Source of the DNA: Sequoia sempervirens
Lineage: Eukaryota > Streptophyta > Pinopsida > Cupressales > Cupressaceae
Assembly (NCBI GenBank): GCA_007258455.2
Contig: VDFB02193867.1
Location: forward strand, 567,327,742 to 567,391,741
DNA: 64,000 nt
Direction of reading: 5' to 3'
Shown here: positions 49,030 through 61,265 of the stretch, piece by piece
How positions within the stretch are numbered: position 1 is the stretch's first letter
Layout of the letters: the number at the start of each line of letters is the position of its first letter
Position numbers and translations under genes: made by a program
The notes under the pieces: model-generated
What the model was told of the DNA's origin: nothing
Database searches by the model: none
Seen by the model: the letters and a program-made list of their open reading frames with translations, nothing else

Positions 49030-50222
49030 TCAAAGTGCATGATTTGACCTAGAATGGGTTGTTTGCCTCTTTAATCCCTTGAAGCTCAATTATGGAAACT
49101 TAGCCAAGACCCATTCGCCCAAGGTGGAAAATGGGTCTTCCCTTGATGAGACCCTAATTTTTGAATTTCATTCTAGTGAAAATTTAATTATCTTTCTTTC
49201 TAGATTTGGTGTCGGCCTTAATTCTTTGAATTTAAGAGTTAATCTCATAATTTAGTATAAATAAGGGGTTAATTCACATTGTTCATCCTAGCAAGTTTAT
49301 CAAGAATTGTAATATTTTCAAGAGAGCACCCTAATACTTTACAAGAGCATTATAGAGTACTTCAAGAGCATTTTCAAGGAATTTCAAGGTAGAAGTGAAG
49401 AGTTTATTGCAACAATTCAAAGATCATATCATCATGGCAAGGTTTTAATAGCATCATTTCATGTTCATGCTTCATTATCTTATTTCATAATTTGGTGTAA
49501 TTACCTACAAGGGATTTTATTGAGGAAAATCAACAAGTTTTCTATCCTTGAGTGTGTGATTGTAGATTTATAGGTTGAAGAGAAAGATTATCAAAGTTGT
49601 CAAAATTGTCAAAGTTGCAAAGTTGTCATTCAAGGTGTAAAAACACAAAAAGAGCCCTATAGAACTAAATATTTCCTTTAGAACTTGACAATAGGGATTT
49701 CAAGAGTGTAGACATCAAAGTACAGGATCCTGAAATTAGTTTTACAAAACCCTAAAAGGACCCATTCGCCCCTGAAGGCAAATGAGTCCTCCATAGCTCA
49801 AAAACAACTTTCTAGATAGGTACACAAATTTTCATACTCTGAAAACATTCCTCATAGTTGCTATAATAGTTAGGGTTGATTTCTAGGTTTTATTAGTATC
49901 TTATTTTGCATAATTTGAAGTGATTTGGGCTTGGAAAATAAGTGATCCATCTCATTTTTGGGATAGATCCTATTTTCCAACATATCATTTTTGGTGAATG
50001 TGACTTATTCAACATTGCACTTTTCTAGATTTTTGGAGTCTTTCATTGCATTTCAAGTTAAATCTTGTATTCATTGCATTTAGATTTGCATTGAATTAGG
50101 GTTTCCTCTTTTGCATTGAAATCTTACATATCATATAGGGTTTAGACTTGCATTGTTTTGCACTTCCTAAATCTGAAAATTACAAAAACAAAGTAGTCAT
50201 TTTGAATCTCATTTAGATTTCA
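49030..50222 (+). mobile_element. Diverged LTR-like sequence related to family 1
   Basis: It shares phrase order with the family 1 LTR: GACCCATTCGCCC near-palindromes at 49108-49137 and 49758-49789; a run of CAAAGTTGTCA-type repeats near 49595; and a transition into GATTGAAGA-like text. Termini were not found. It is interrupted on its right by the inverted-repeat element at 50228. Confidence 0.4.
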
Positions 50223-50227
50223 TTCAA

Positions 50228-50834
50228 GGTATGTGCAGGATCATGATGGGCCAAAAAGTGGTGATATGATGGGTATGTGGCTGACGACTTTTTTTTACCC
50301 AAAATTAATGAAACGAAAAGCATTTTTAAAGGAAATTCTCAAATTTTCACCAATATAAATTATGCTTTATCTTGAATTTAATAAATAATTATTATTCATT
50401 TTCTATTTGAATTGTCATTAAGGTCTTGATTGATATAGGCTAATTGAAAAACATCTATATAGATTTCAAATGGTATCATATTTTTTAATCTGAAACACCG
50501 TGCAATATTCTATGCTTCACATTTGTTAGGATTTAAAAAAATATAAGAATTTCATAAGAGAAGTTTCAACAAGTTAAGGTGGTCGGACATCTGATTTTTA
50601 TATTTTAAATTTGTAAGAAAAATTCATAGTGGTATTTACTTGGAAAAATTACAAAAAAATATGCATCACATTAGGACATGATTCCTCTACTTATATCTAA
50701 AATCTTATAAAAAAAATATTATCATTTTATTGTGGTTAGGGTGGTTAGATAGGCATCTACTTCTTATTTTTTCACCAAAATTTAAGTACTACTGCATTAA
50801 ATTTCAAATTTTTACCATGATCCTACACATACCC
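50228..50834 (+). mobile_element. Terminal-inverted-repeat element, family 3, copy 2 (607 bp)
   Basis: It begins GGTATGTGCAGGATCATG and ends with the inverse, CATGATCCTACACATACCC. A direct repeat TTCAA lies on both sides (50223-50227 and 50835-50839) and may be the target-site duplication. It is homologous throughout to copy 1 in the opposite orientation, with internal deletions relative to it. No protein is encoded. Confidence 0.82.
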
Positions 50835-51019
50835 TTCAATTATATTTGAAAATAAAAACAAAATTTCATTTCAATCTAGGTAGATTACATTTCATCTTTC
50901 TATTGCATTTTTTTATTGAATTTCTAGAAAATTTGAAGCTGCAATTCATTGTCTACAACTTGGAATTGAAAGATATATCTGAAAGCTTGCAAACCATTAA
51001 AAAATAGTTTAAAAATACC

Positions 51020-51290
51020 TTACAAGGACCCACTCATCCTTACTAGAAATAAGTCCCTGATCAAGTCTGACCTGAAGCTTCTGGCAACTAAAAAGACATT
51101 AAAATTCAGTTTGAAATCCATAGAAAACTCATAGAAAGACCTAACTAGGACCCATTCACCCTTACTAGTGAATAAGTCCCTGATCAAGTCTGAAATGAAG
51201 CTTCTAGCAACTAAAAATACATTAAAATTTAGTTTGAAATCCACAAAAAAAATCCCAGAAAGACCTAACTAGGACCCATTCGCCCTAACT
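51020..51290. repeat. Tandem repeat, period about 123 bp, a little over two units
   Basis: Each unit contains GACCCATTCACCCTTACTAG, CTGATCAAGTCTGA, GAAGCTTCTRGCAACTAAAA and GTTTGAAATCCA. TCAAGTCTGA falls at 51061 and 51184; the GACCC phrase falls at 51028, 51149 and 51273. The third unit breaks off after CGCCCTAACT. The repeat carries the same half-palindrome as the family 1 LTRs. Confidence 0.85.
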
Positions 51291-54200
51291 CCAAAGGTTG
51301 ATTTTGATTCTAATGAGAGATTTTGATGGAAAATTTAGAATGGGTCATATTTTTGGAGAAGTTAAGATTTTAATGAAATAAAATACCTTCCATTAGTGAA
51401 CACAATGAGCACAATAGAAATATTTATAATATAAAATGCGAGTGTAAAAATATACAATGAAAGCCTTGCATATATAGGCAATGATGAGGTGGTGAGAAGA
51501 TAGGAGTGAAACTCTAAGTACCCCTCAAAATGTGAAACACTTTTATGCTCAAATGGTAAGTGTGTGAGAATGTGTAGAGTGCACATGCAATAGGTGAGTA
51601 CATGTGTCTCAACCACATGAAGTGAGACAAAAAGATAAAATTTCTTATGTGGAGATTTAACTAGTGTGAATGGGTCATCTTGAAAAGAGTGAAATATTAA
51701 CTAGATGTGAAATAACCATATTTACAATAACACACCCTCAAGAGCAACTTAAGGAGTAATGTATGCAAATATGGCAATGGTTCTTGACTACTAGGCCATA
51801 TTAGGTACCCTTGTAAATGCAATTTATCATAAAAAAGAGTAAAAGAGAAAACTCAAAGGGAAATAAAACTTCTCTCTAAAAGAGAAATGATATTATGAAA
51901 ATGTACAAGTGAATATGTGATAGAAGGAGGAATCAAAATGACCCCCCAAATAATACTTCTAATAAAATTTACAATGAATGTTGCATAGGAGAGAAAAGAG
52001 ATAAGGTCTATTGCTCCCCCCTCAAAAGTGAGAATGAAATAACTCCATGCAAAGAAATGCTCCCTTCAAAAACTGAGACAAGAAGAGAAACCATGTGAAA
52101 TCCCCTCAAAATGATGCTTGTAGTGTTGGTAGATTCTCAAAACTAGATGCTTAAGATGGTCCACGATCACTAAAAAACATTTCTCCCCTTAGGAAGAAAC
52201 AACACGACAATGTATGCACTGATGACTCCATTTCATATAGGAATATGGAGGTAGTAAGATGAATTTCTTTGAAGTTTTCACATGATCTAAAGATGTGAAG
52301 TGAGATTAAAAATATATAGTTATAACAATATTTTCATTACTTCTACTAAGAAAGTAATGATTTCAAAATCAAGGCATTACGAGAAAATGAGAAACATGCT
52401 TGCATAGGTCACCAAATAATAAATCAAATATATAAAAAAATATGTGTTCTCAATTAATGATGGTGGGCTACTAGTATAATCTAAAAGGTCACCTCTTCAT
52501 AAAAAATTCCTTCCTAGTTTTTGTCCAAATAAAATAACCTAAAATGAGGCCATAATGACCTAAAAACAAAGATTTCATATAAAATAAACTCTTATTTTAT
52601 GGTTCCTCCCTCTTTAAGACTTCATTTTCAATTCCTCGTTATCTTATTGAGTAAGAAGGGTGCTTACATTAAACCAAAAAAATTTAGAAACAACAACATA
52701 CTAGCCTTGAGTTGCCTCACATGTCTTCAAATTTTCAACAAGATATTTTATGCCCAATAGGAAAAGGGCCATACATGAAACCTAAAATTTAAGATTTCTC
52801 AATAAATAATGATATTTTTTTTCAATTTTAGTGTACTCCATATTTTTAATCATCATATGAGACAAAATGGTCTACCCATTTACACTTTCAATACCTTGTC
52901 CATGCCAAGTAGGATGAAGACATATATGACACCAAAATACTTGATAAAAAAACAAGATCATCATGTGTGCCACTTAGCATAAAATAATTAACAAATGAAA
53001 TCCTCATGTTTATGTACATGGTGTTAAAATATGACTATTTGAAAAAAAAAAAAAAACTCTTTCTCTTATGTCACCTATCATATGTGGGCTATTGAATATA
53101 TGCTAATACTATATAGAAATCAATATCTTATCTATAGATAGCCACTTCACTATAAATTAGCAATAAGTATGCACCTTTGGAAAACCACATTATAGGCCAT
53201 AGAATGACTATATATATACTTCTTGAGGGCCATTGTACATATATCATAGTTTACAAGTTTTTATAGGTTAATTATAGGCTAATAAAAAACTAACCCTAGA
53301 CTATAAATGTAGTAAAAATGATGACATGAATCGCTAATTATGACCATCTCATATGAGCAATAACAAAAACAATAACCATTTCATATGAGATACATGAAGA
53401 GATTGAGTTTGCAATATGAAACTATTGCTGATGATTCCAATTTTAATAAGGAAGTTTTGTTGGTTGCTTGTAATTTAAAGGTTCATTGTTGTAATAACAA
53501 GAATGATTATGACACAAGGGAAAAATCAACATATTTAAATATAACTTATTTCCTCTTTAAGAGAAAATGTGTATAAATTTTCTATGGACATTACTCTTAT
53601 TCATAGCAAGGAGTGTTTGACATCCTTAGAGTAGATTTACTTCAAAATCTATTTATGCCATTTTAGAATAGTTCTCTTTTGATTCATTTAGCACTTAATA
53701 TTTAGTTACCTTTTAGAAATTGGAAGTGTAATCCTTCTAAGCATAATACTTAAATTATTAACATAAGTCAACAATTATTAAATCCAATCAACTTTCTCTA
53801 GCCATGTATGCACATTAATTTTCATATTCCCTTCTCTACTCTCTATGTCCATCTTCCTTTCTTGAAAATATATTTTGTATATTATATTATGTCCATAATT
53901 GAGGTTCTATAAAGGATTATCCCCTCTAATATTAGTTTTGAAAGAAAATATTCTAACTCTATCCTTTGCAGAGTGTGAGCCTCTTAAAAGTACACAAGTA
54001 TATAATTTTTTTATTTTTATTTCATTAACATAATGTATAGTCTCAAAAAGATAAAATATTCTTTGTTTCATTATACATTATTCAAATAATTTTGAATCCA
54101 AACAAGTATATTGAATAACTATAATTCATTGCTTAACATATTATTCTTCATTTAGAAAACCTAGTATAATATAATAGACTTGTAACTCTACTCAAGAATC

Positions 54201-54784
54201 ACTTACACATTTTAGATATCTTAAGCCTCAAATTTATGAGTTCAAGCTAAGTTACAACATAATTATTTTCCATGAGATCATAATTATGAGAGAAGTTTTT
54301 TGGAAACAATCAAGTTAATATATTTTACCAATATTTTAAATCACATTGTATGATCCACTTTTCTTCATCCTAATGATATGTCATGGAGATTGATTCCAAA
54401 TATTGATTGAAAATGTTAACAGAGTTGAATCTAATTTTGTAATTTTAGATGTATTTGTCATCTTTCTAATGAAACAAGTTGGGTTGAAGTGCTATCAATA
54501 TGAATAGAGTTTTTTTTTCTTTGTTACATATTGCTAGGCAAGAATCAAAAATCAAATCCAAAAATTGTTTATCATTTTCTTAATATATTTAAATATAGAC
54601 TATAATTGTATGGACACATGATGCAATAATTAGTTGATTATATAAAAATAATCTAGTATTCAGTCTCTTGGTGAACACTTACTAGTGGCTACATTAATAT
54701 TTAGTAAATGTATTAAGGAAAAAAATAAGAACCCTAACTATGATCTCACCAACTAAAGCCTAATTATTATTATTCGATGTGTAG
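51291..54784. other. AT-rich sequence, nothing recognised
   Basis: About 3.5 kb with no supported gene or element terminus. Short open frames such as 53385-53576 have no recognisable features. Confidence 0.45.
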
Positions 54785-56185
54785 TGTAGGAAAATGTACT
54801 TTACATTTTCAAACTTTGTTTGGGCCCATCATTTAAATTGGACTTAATTATGCCTTAATAATCCCTATTTTACATCTACAAGCCTAATAAATTATATTTT
54901 TCAAAGGGGAAACTTGACAACAATTAATTCCAACAAATAACACTTTATCTTAAGAAATGTGTGTTCGAGGAATAGGTTCCTATCCCTAGACCTTTGAACC
55001 TAAATTTAAATTATGTTTTTGGTGGTATTGTCCCTAAATTCAAATTTTAATGTCAGCTTGTAATGTTTAATTTTTGGGAAATTAAGGATACATACGTATA
55101 AATACAAGGTTATTTTATCAAATCAAGTCTATGTTTTTCCTAGCATTTGGAAGTGAACAAAAATATATAGAAAAGTTTATGATCAAGAGCATTTAAGAGT
55201 AGATTTGTCAGTGATTTATTGCAGCAATCAAGATCTCAAGCATCATGTTAAAGTCTTTTACAATCATGCATGTTTTTGGAGCTAACATTGTTATGTAGGT
55301 TTCAAAGATTCAAATCAAGCATTCAAAGTCATATTTCAAGTTTCAAGATCCACATCTATTGAAGCCATTTCATGCAAGATCAAGATGAAAATTTGAGACT
55401 TTCAAAGGTTTACTCAAGGGTTTGGTGATTTGCAACAAATAATTGTTCATTCATCATTCCTTTCATGTTTCATTATTTCAATTCAATGTTTAATTACCAA
55501 AATGGGGTTTGACCAAGGAAAAACCCCATTCACCAAAAACAAACAAATTTTCCCTCTTGTGTTTGTGTTGTTGATCTTAGCTTGAAAAAGGATTGAAGAT
55601 CTCTTGAAGAAAAAGGATTGGAAAAGTTGTTAAAGTTGTGAAAGTTGTCAAATTTGTCATTAATTCATAGAAACTCACCTATAGATCTAATTCTAAACTT
55701 TTGACACTAAAACTCAGATCAAACAAAATCTATAGATTGACATCAGAGGGTCCCGAAATTTGTTTGAAATTCATCAGCAAAGACCCATTCTCCCATGGGA
55801 GAATGAGTCATATTCTGCCTCTCAAAACTACATTTTGGTGACTGATACACATTGTGTAACCCTTCTCAATTATGCATAAATTTTACTGTTTTTGTTTGTA
55901 TTGAGCTTTAAATTGATGTTTCAAGTTTGAATGAGCATAATTGAGTAGATTTTATATTTTTAGTTCTTCTCCCAAAAGTGTTGTTTAGGATGATACCCCT
56001 ACCCTCAACCATAAGGAAATCAACTGATTTCATCATTAAGTTAACCCACCTAAGGGTTGCAAGTCAATTCTTTGTGTGGATCTCATTTCCTAATGAAATA
56101 AAGGAAAATAAGTCCATCTATTATCATTTTGGTGAACCCCCATACCTTTCCAACCTTAAAAAAAAACACAACTTATTTCTATTTG
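54785..56185 (+). mobile_element. Family 1 LTR plus start of gag, first plus-strand copy
   Basis: It starts TGTAGGAAAATGTACTTTAC and runs in parallel with 58396-59810 to about ACTTATTTCTATTTG. It contains a near-palindrome at 55782-55809 (GACCCATTCTCCC / GGGAGAATGAGTC). A second one, expected near 54968, is degraded. The last ~210 bases are the gag-like segment. Confidence 0.7.
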
Positions 56186-56580
56186 TTTCCTCAAGATCCT
56201 CCTCCCTCCACATCTTCCAAGGAAACAAGTGTCCTCCTTCATGATCAAATAATGTCTCACAAGGATGATAGGATAATCTTAGGTCCTCCTCCCACAAAAA
56301 AACTTCAACAAGTTACCCAATCAAACAAGATATCTAAGCCTTATAAAGTCAAATAATTATCATTTTTGCACACTAAAACATAAATTGAATGAAGAATGGA
56401 ACAACTTCTCAATTTAAGAATGATTCACTTGCCACCTAATAAAGAAAAAAAAGAAGGTAAGACTATAAACACGAACTATTGTGCATTTCATCAAACACTT
56501 GGTCATCTTACTAATGAGTTTCATGCCTTAAAGGGACTCATTAGTAAATTTGAATCATTTCCATAGGACTATATTGGGAC
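55978..56580 (+). pseudogene. Gag fragment of the family 1 element
   Basis: The reading frame carries LTHLRVASQFFVWISFPNEI and IYYHFGEPPYLSNL, then a Pro/Ser-rich stretch, then (after stops and frameshifts) NYCAFHQTLGHLTNE at 56475-56520. The last block has the C-x-H-x5-H spacing seen in Cys-His blocks of gypsy gag proteins. No protease, integrase or reverse transcriptase follows, so this is either a gag-only element or a heavily deleted one. Confidence 0.5.
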
Positions 56581-58395
56581 AATCCCTTAAGAATTAATTT
56601 CTTTGCTCCTTGCCATGTGATAGTTGTAGGATCATAGCATGCCACTATTACATGTTTTACATTTATTGAAAATCATTTCTATATTGCAAGGAGCCCATTC
56701 TCATCACCCATCTCAACTCATCCTTGTCCTGCACTTAGTGGGGCCAAGGAGTTAGCTATCCTTTTCCTAGTACAAAACTTGTTGTTGTCTCTTTGGCTAG
56801 TTATATGCCTTCTACATATCATGAACAAGATTGGGATGCAGACAAACTGCTATAGGTTGACTCATGTGTGCTTTACTAGTCTTTTTCTTTTTATTTTTTT
56901 CATGTTCTTTGTGTGATTGCATGTGCGTAATGTGATACCATGTATCATTTTGATTGACATGTCTTTATGCTCATTCCTCTACTTGTACCTAATTCATCTA
57001 TGTGTCATAAAACTTTATCTTTTCTTTTTTCTTGTGTTTTCCTTTCGGGGATGACACAAGGTGTCAACACATTTAAGTATCTTCCATGTTGACCCAAAAT
57101 ATTTTCTTTGTTTTCACTCTCTATGTGTCATTCTTCTAGTTCTACGAGTATTTGAAGAGTGATGATGTTTCCAAGCTCTATAATAACATTGTAGTAAAGA
57201 CACTCTATAATAACATTGTAGTAAAGACATATACGCTGACCCCAAATTCGTGAATCCCTTATGTGTTTGGGATTTCATTTGGGGGCAACCCCTTTTCATG
57301 GCGTAGCTTCATTTGGAAATATATGCTTGACATAAGGCTTTCCAAATGAGCTCTCATGTCATCTTTATTGTTTAGCATTTATCATTTTCTATTTAAATTA
57401 ATTGCTAACATGGTGTTTAGCAATTCCTTTAAAGTGGGGGTATACATTGGCATTATCATTTTGAGTTATGTTTCTTAGTGTGGTCTTCTTATTTCATGTG
57501 ATGTGCCTTCTTATTGGTGGTGTCATTGGGTTTGATGTCCTTTAATATTGTGACCTTTTTGAGCATATGACATTACTCTTAGTGGCGATGCTATGAATTA
57601 CATACCCTAAGTTGTGAATCTTTTATCCTCACCTTGTCCCCTCTTGGAGATATTAGGAACGATGTTCCCTAAGGAGAGACCTTTCATGAACAAAGAAAAA
57701 CCCCTTTGAATATCCTACTGTATATGTCAAGGACACCAAGCATAACACAACTTGCTTGACAGTCGATCCTTTATGTTTTTCATGGCCACAAAGCATAACA
57801 CACCTTGCTTTCTAGTAGGGCCATGTTTGTTCATAAGTGCTTAGTATCACGTAGCTTGCTAAGTCTTATGAAGCTCAAATTTCATATTATGTGCTGCCTT
57901 ATCAAAGTTATTAGGAGGTATAACTTTGGTATGGTTAGTTTAATGGGAGCCTAATAAGACTCTCTCATTGGCCATGTTTTGGAAGCTCACCTAGTGGACA
58001 ATGAATTTCACTAGCATGTGTGAGTGCATTATTGTTTGCATAGTGGACATTGAGTTCCACTTGTAAACATTTTTTGAAAAACAACTAAGGCTTGATCCAC
58101 ATTGAGTTGGAAAAATAGTTGAGGCTTGATCCACCCCTTTTTTCTTTCTTTTAGTCTTTGACATTGTATGATTGAGTATCTTGTTATTGTTGCTACATAT
58201 TTAACAAAGGTATGTGTCTCCTTGTGCCTTTGTTGGTTTTTCGTGAGATCTTAGATCTTGGGGGCTTGATCATCCTCCTTAACCTTTGTTGTCTTATCTT
58301 TCCAATAATTGTACAATTAGACCTCTCTTATTTGTCTAGTTTAGTGTGAGTTTGACAGAATGCCATCCTCTCACTAAAGTGGGGGATAAACTTAG
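56186..58395 (+). mobile_element. Internal and 3' region of the family 1 element
   Basis: After the gag remnant the sequence is noncoding. A 33-base phrase containing CTATAATAACATTGTAGTAA is directly repeated at about 57178 and 57205. The region ends with the polypurine-like AAAGTGGGGGATAAA (58374-58388) just before the next LTR. From 57370 onward it has an inverted copy at 16958-17986. Confidence 0.65.
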
Positions 58396-59810
58396 TGTGG
58401 GAAAATGTACTCTTTTACATTTTCACACTTTGTTTGGGCCCCTCATTTAATTTGGATTTAATTATGCCTTAATAATCCCTATTTGACATCTATAATCCTA
58501 ATAAATTACATTTTTTGAAGGGGAAAATTGACAATAATTAAAGCCAACACATAACACTTTACCTTGAGCTATGTGTGTTCCAGGAATAGCTGCCTGGGAC
58601 CAATTCGCCCATGAGTGAATGGGTCCTCCCTAGACATTTGAACCTAAATTCAAATTATGTTTTTGGTGGTATTTTAATCTCCCTAAATTCAAATTTCAAT
58701 GTCAACTTGAAATGTTTAATTTTTGGGAAATTAAGGATACATACCTATAAATAAAAGGTTATTTTATCAAATCAAGTCTAAGTTTTTCCTAGCATTTTGA
58801 AGTGAACAAAAATATAGAAAAGTTTATGATCAAGGGCATTCAAGAGTAGATTTTTCAGTGATATATTGCAACAATCAAGATCTCAAGCATCATGTCAAAG
58901 TATTTTGCAATCATACAAGTTTTTGGAGCTAACATTATGATGTAGGTTTCAAAGATTCAAAGAAAGAATTCAAAGTCATATTTCAAGCACCAAGATCCAT
59001 ATCCATTGAAGCCATTTCATGCAAGATCAAGATCAAGATTTTAGACTTCCAAAGGTTTACACAAGGGTTTGGTGAGTTGCAATAGATCATTTTTTATTCA
59101 TCATTTCTTTCATGTCTCATTATTTCAATTCAAGGTTTAATTACCAAAACAGGGTTTGACCAAGACAAACCACCATTTACCAAAAAAACAAACAATTTTT
59201 CCATCTTGTGTTTGTACTGCAGATCTTAGGTCGAAGAAGGATTGAAGATGTATTGAAGAGCAAGATTGGAAAAGTTGTCAAAGTTGTCATCAATTCATAG
59301 ACTCACCTATATATATGATTTTCAAATTTTTGACATTGAAACTCAGATCAAACAGAAGCTACAAATTGACATCAGAGGCTTCTGAAAGTTGTTTGAAATC
59401 TTTGAGAAAAGACCTATTTTCCCATGGGCAAATGAGTCACAATCTGCCTCCTGAAACTATATTTTGGTGACTAGCACACCGTGTCCAACCCTTCTCAGAT
59501 CTACAAAAAGTTTACTATTTCTATTTGTATTGAACTTTAAATTGATGTTTCAAGTTTGAATGAGCATAATTGAGTATGCTTACAATTTTTAGTTCTCTCA
59601 AAAGTGTTGTTCAACTTGATACCCCTATTCTCAATCATAAGGAAATCAGTAGATTCCCTTATTGAGTTGACTCACCTAAGAGTTGCGTGTCAATTCTTTA
59701 TGTGGATCTCATTTCCTAATGAAATAAAAGAAAATAAATCCATCTATTATCATTTTGGTGAACCCCCATACCTTTCCAACCTTCAAACAAACACAACCTA
59801 TTTTTATTCG
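58396..59810 (+). mobile_element. Family 1 LTR plus start of gag, second plus-strand copy
   Basis: It starts TGTGGGAAAATGTACTC and contains near-palindromes at 58597-58626 and 59411-59438. It runs past the LTR into the same gag start as the first copy, then breaks off at TTTTTATTCG (59810), where laccase upstream sequence begins. Its presence after the polypurine tract marks a 3' LTR, but the attached gag start shows another unit followed it. It is the inverted partner of 15548-16957. Confidence 0.7.
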
Positions 59811-60521
59811 CCGCACAATGGTATATTATTAAAGAAAAACAAAAACATTTTTATCATGTACAAAATATTAGTACAAGTATTTGGGGCAGTCATTGTCCAC
59901 AAGGAAATATATGTTTTCAATATGAAGCATTTTGAATGAAATCAACACCTAATAACACCTAATAATATCAGTACAAATATTTTAACTAAATATTGACGAG
60001 GCAACTCCATCAAAAGATTTTTAAGACGACAAGCAACCCATCAAACACCGCTGACTTTTGATTTTTTAAAAGTTGAAATGACAAAGAAATAATTTACTTT
60101 CCTCGAAAAAATTACAAAGGCGACTGATTACCCGGACTGTGTAGACTGTTTAAGGTCTTACAAAGTAATTGGTAGCATCCTGATTCTTATTGTTTTGCCA
60201 CAAGACAAATTTACGGAGAAAATGTTGAATCAGCAAATGTTATCGAACAAGAAAAAGAATAGGAGGAATAAAGAATGGCCTGCGCCGTATTTAGTCTAGT
60301 AATAATACGTATGGAATATAGCGGTTGGTGGAATATAAGCGTTTGCGTGCCAGTGCTCACGGGCAATGCGTATCAGAGGGACAATCAAAAGTCAAATAAA
60401 TTGGCGTTCTAATATCATACTTATTAGTGGTTAGCAAATGACACACAATTACCAAAAACAGCGAACTTAAGCTCTCTAATATTATACTTATTAGTTAAGC
60501 TCTCGTGAACTACTTTTCGCG

Positions 60522-60530
60522 TATAAATAC
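60522..60530 (+). promoter_or_regulatory. TATA box of laccase C
   Basis: TATAAATAC within GCGTATAAATACGC, 40 bases before the ATG. It lies inside the 460-bp stretch that is identical to the laccase B promoter and gene start. Confidence 0.75.
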
Positions 60531-60569
60531 GCTACCGCTCTCGTGAACAAAATTAAAAAAGAGTTAATC

Positions 60570-61249
60570 ATGGTAGGGTTGTCAAGTGTGCTGAAATTTG
60601 CGGCGCTTGTCTGTTTAGTTTTGGTATCGCCATGGGCAGCGTGTGGAGCCATTGTGCACCACAAATTCACTGTAAGCAGTTTTTTAATAATCCAGTAAAG
60701 TCTATAAGCATCCTGTTAAGCCTGAGGTCTAAGTTGTATTTTTAACCGTGTTACAGATTGGAACACAGAACGTGACTAAATTGTGTAGCACTCAGACGGT
60801 TGTAACAGTCAATGGACAGCTTCCTGGCCCGACTATAACCGTTCACGAAGGCGATAATCTGGTCGTTGAAGTGGAGAACAATGCACCATATAATGTTACT
60901 ATACACTGGTAATAAACAGTCAAGACTGTTCAAATTTTCATCTATTCAAGTTTGGGTTAATAATAAAATTATGGTAGAGGCTTTTACTGTTTATGATTTT
61001 GCAGGCATGGGGTGAAGCAGCTCAAATCTTGTTGGGCAGACGGAACGCCCTACGTAACGCAGTGTCCCATTACCCCTGGGAATAAATTTACCTACAATTT
61101 CACCATCACGGGACAGGAAGGGACGCTGTGGTGGCACGCGCATATCACATATCTGAGAGCTACTTTGCATGGAGCTTTGGTCATTTTACCCCGGCCTGGA
61201 ATCGACTATCCTTTCCCCAAACCAGATGCTGAGATTCTTATTATTTTAG
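60570..61249 (+). CDS. Laccase copy C, intact exons 1-3 (5' half of a laccase gene)
   Basis: Secreted plant laccase, a multicopper oxidase of the cell wall. Exons: 60570-60671 (102 bp), 60757-60908 (152) and 61005-61249 (245), with GT-AG junctions and the family's usual sizes. The ATG opens a hydrophobic signal peptide ([20 protein letters not shown]), and the mature part begins about [10 protein letters not shown]. Copper motifs L1 (IHWHG, across the exon 2/3 junction) and L2 (WWHAHI) are intact, as are GQLPGPT and [15 protein letters not shown]. No stop or frameshift is present; codon 115 is TAC, where copy B has TAA. Exon 3 ends in a GT donor, and 16 bases later the sequence enters an N gap. 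Exons 4-6 are not found to the right. They may belong to copy A at the window start (inference). Confidence 0.9.
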
Positions 61250-61265
61250 GTAGGTCGTTTTTTCC

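Noticed and set aside
53385..53576. 63-codon open frame on the plus strand
   Set aside because: No recognisable features, surrounded by decayed noncoding DNA; its length is expected by chance.
54775..59810. TATTCG at both edges of the family 1 block as a target-site duplication
   Set aside because: At the right edge the bases belong to the gag sequence shared by the other copies, so the match is probably chance.
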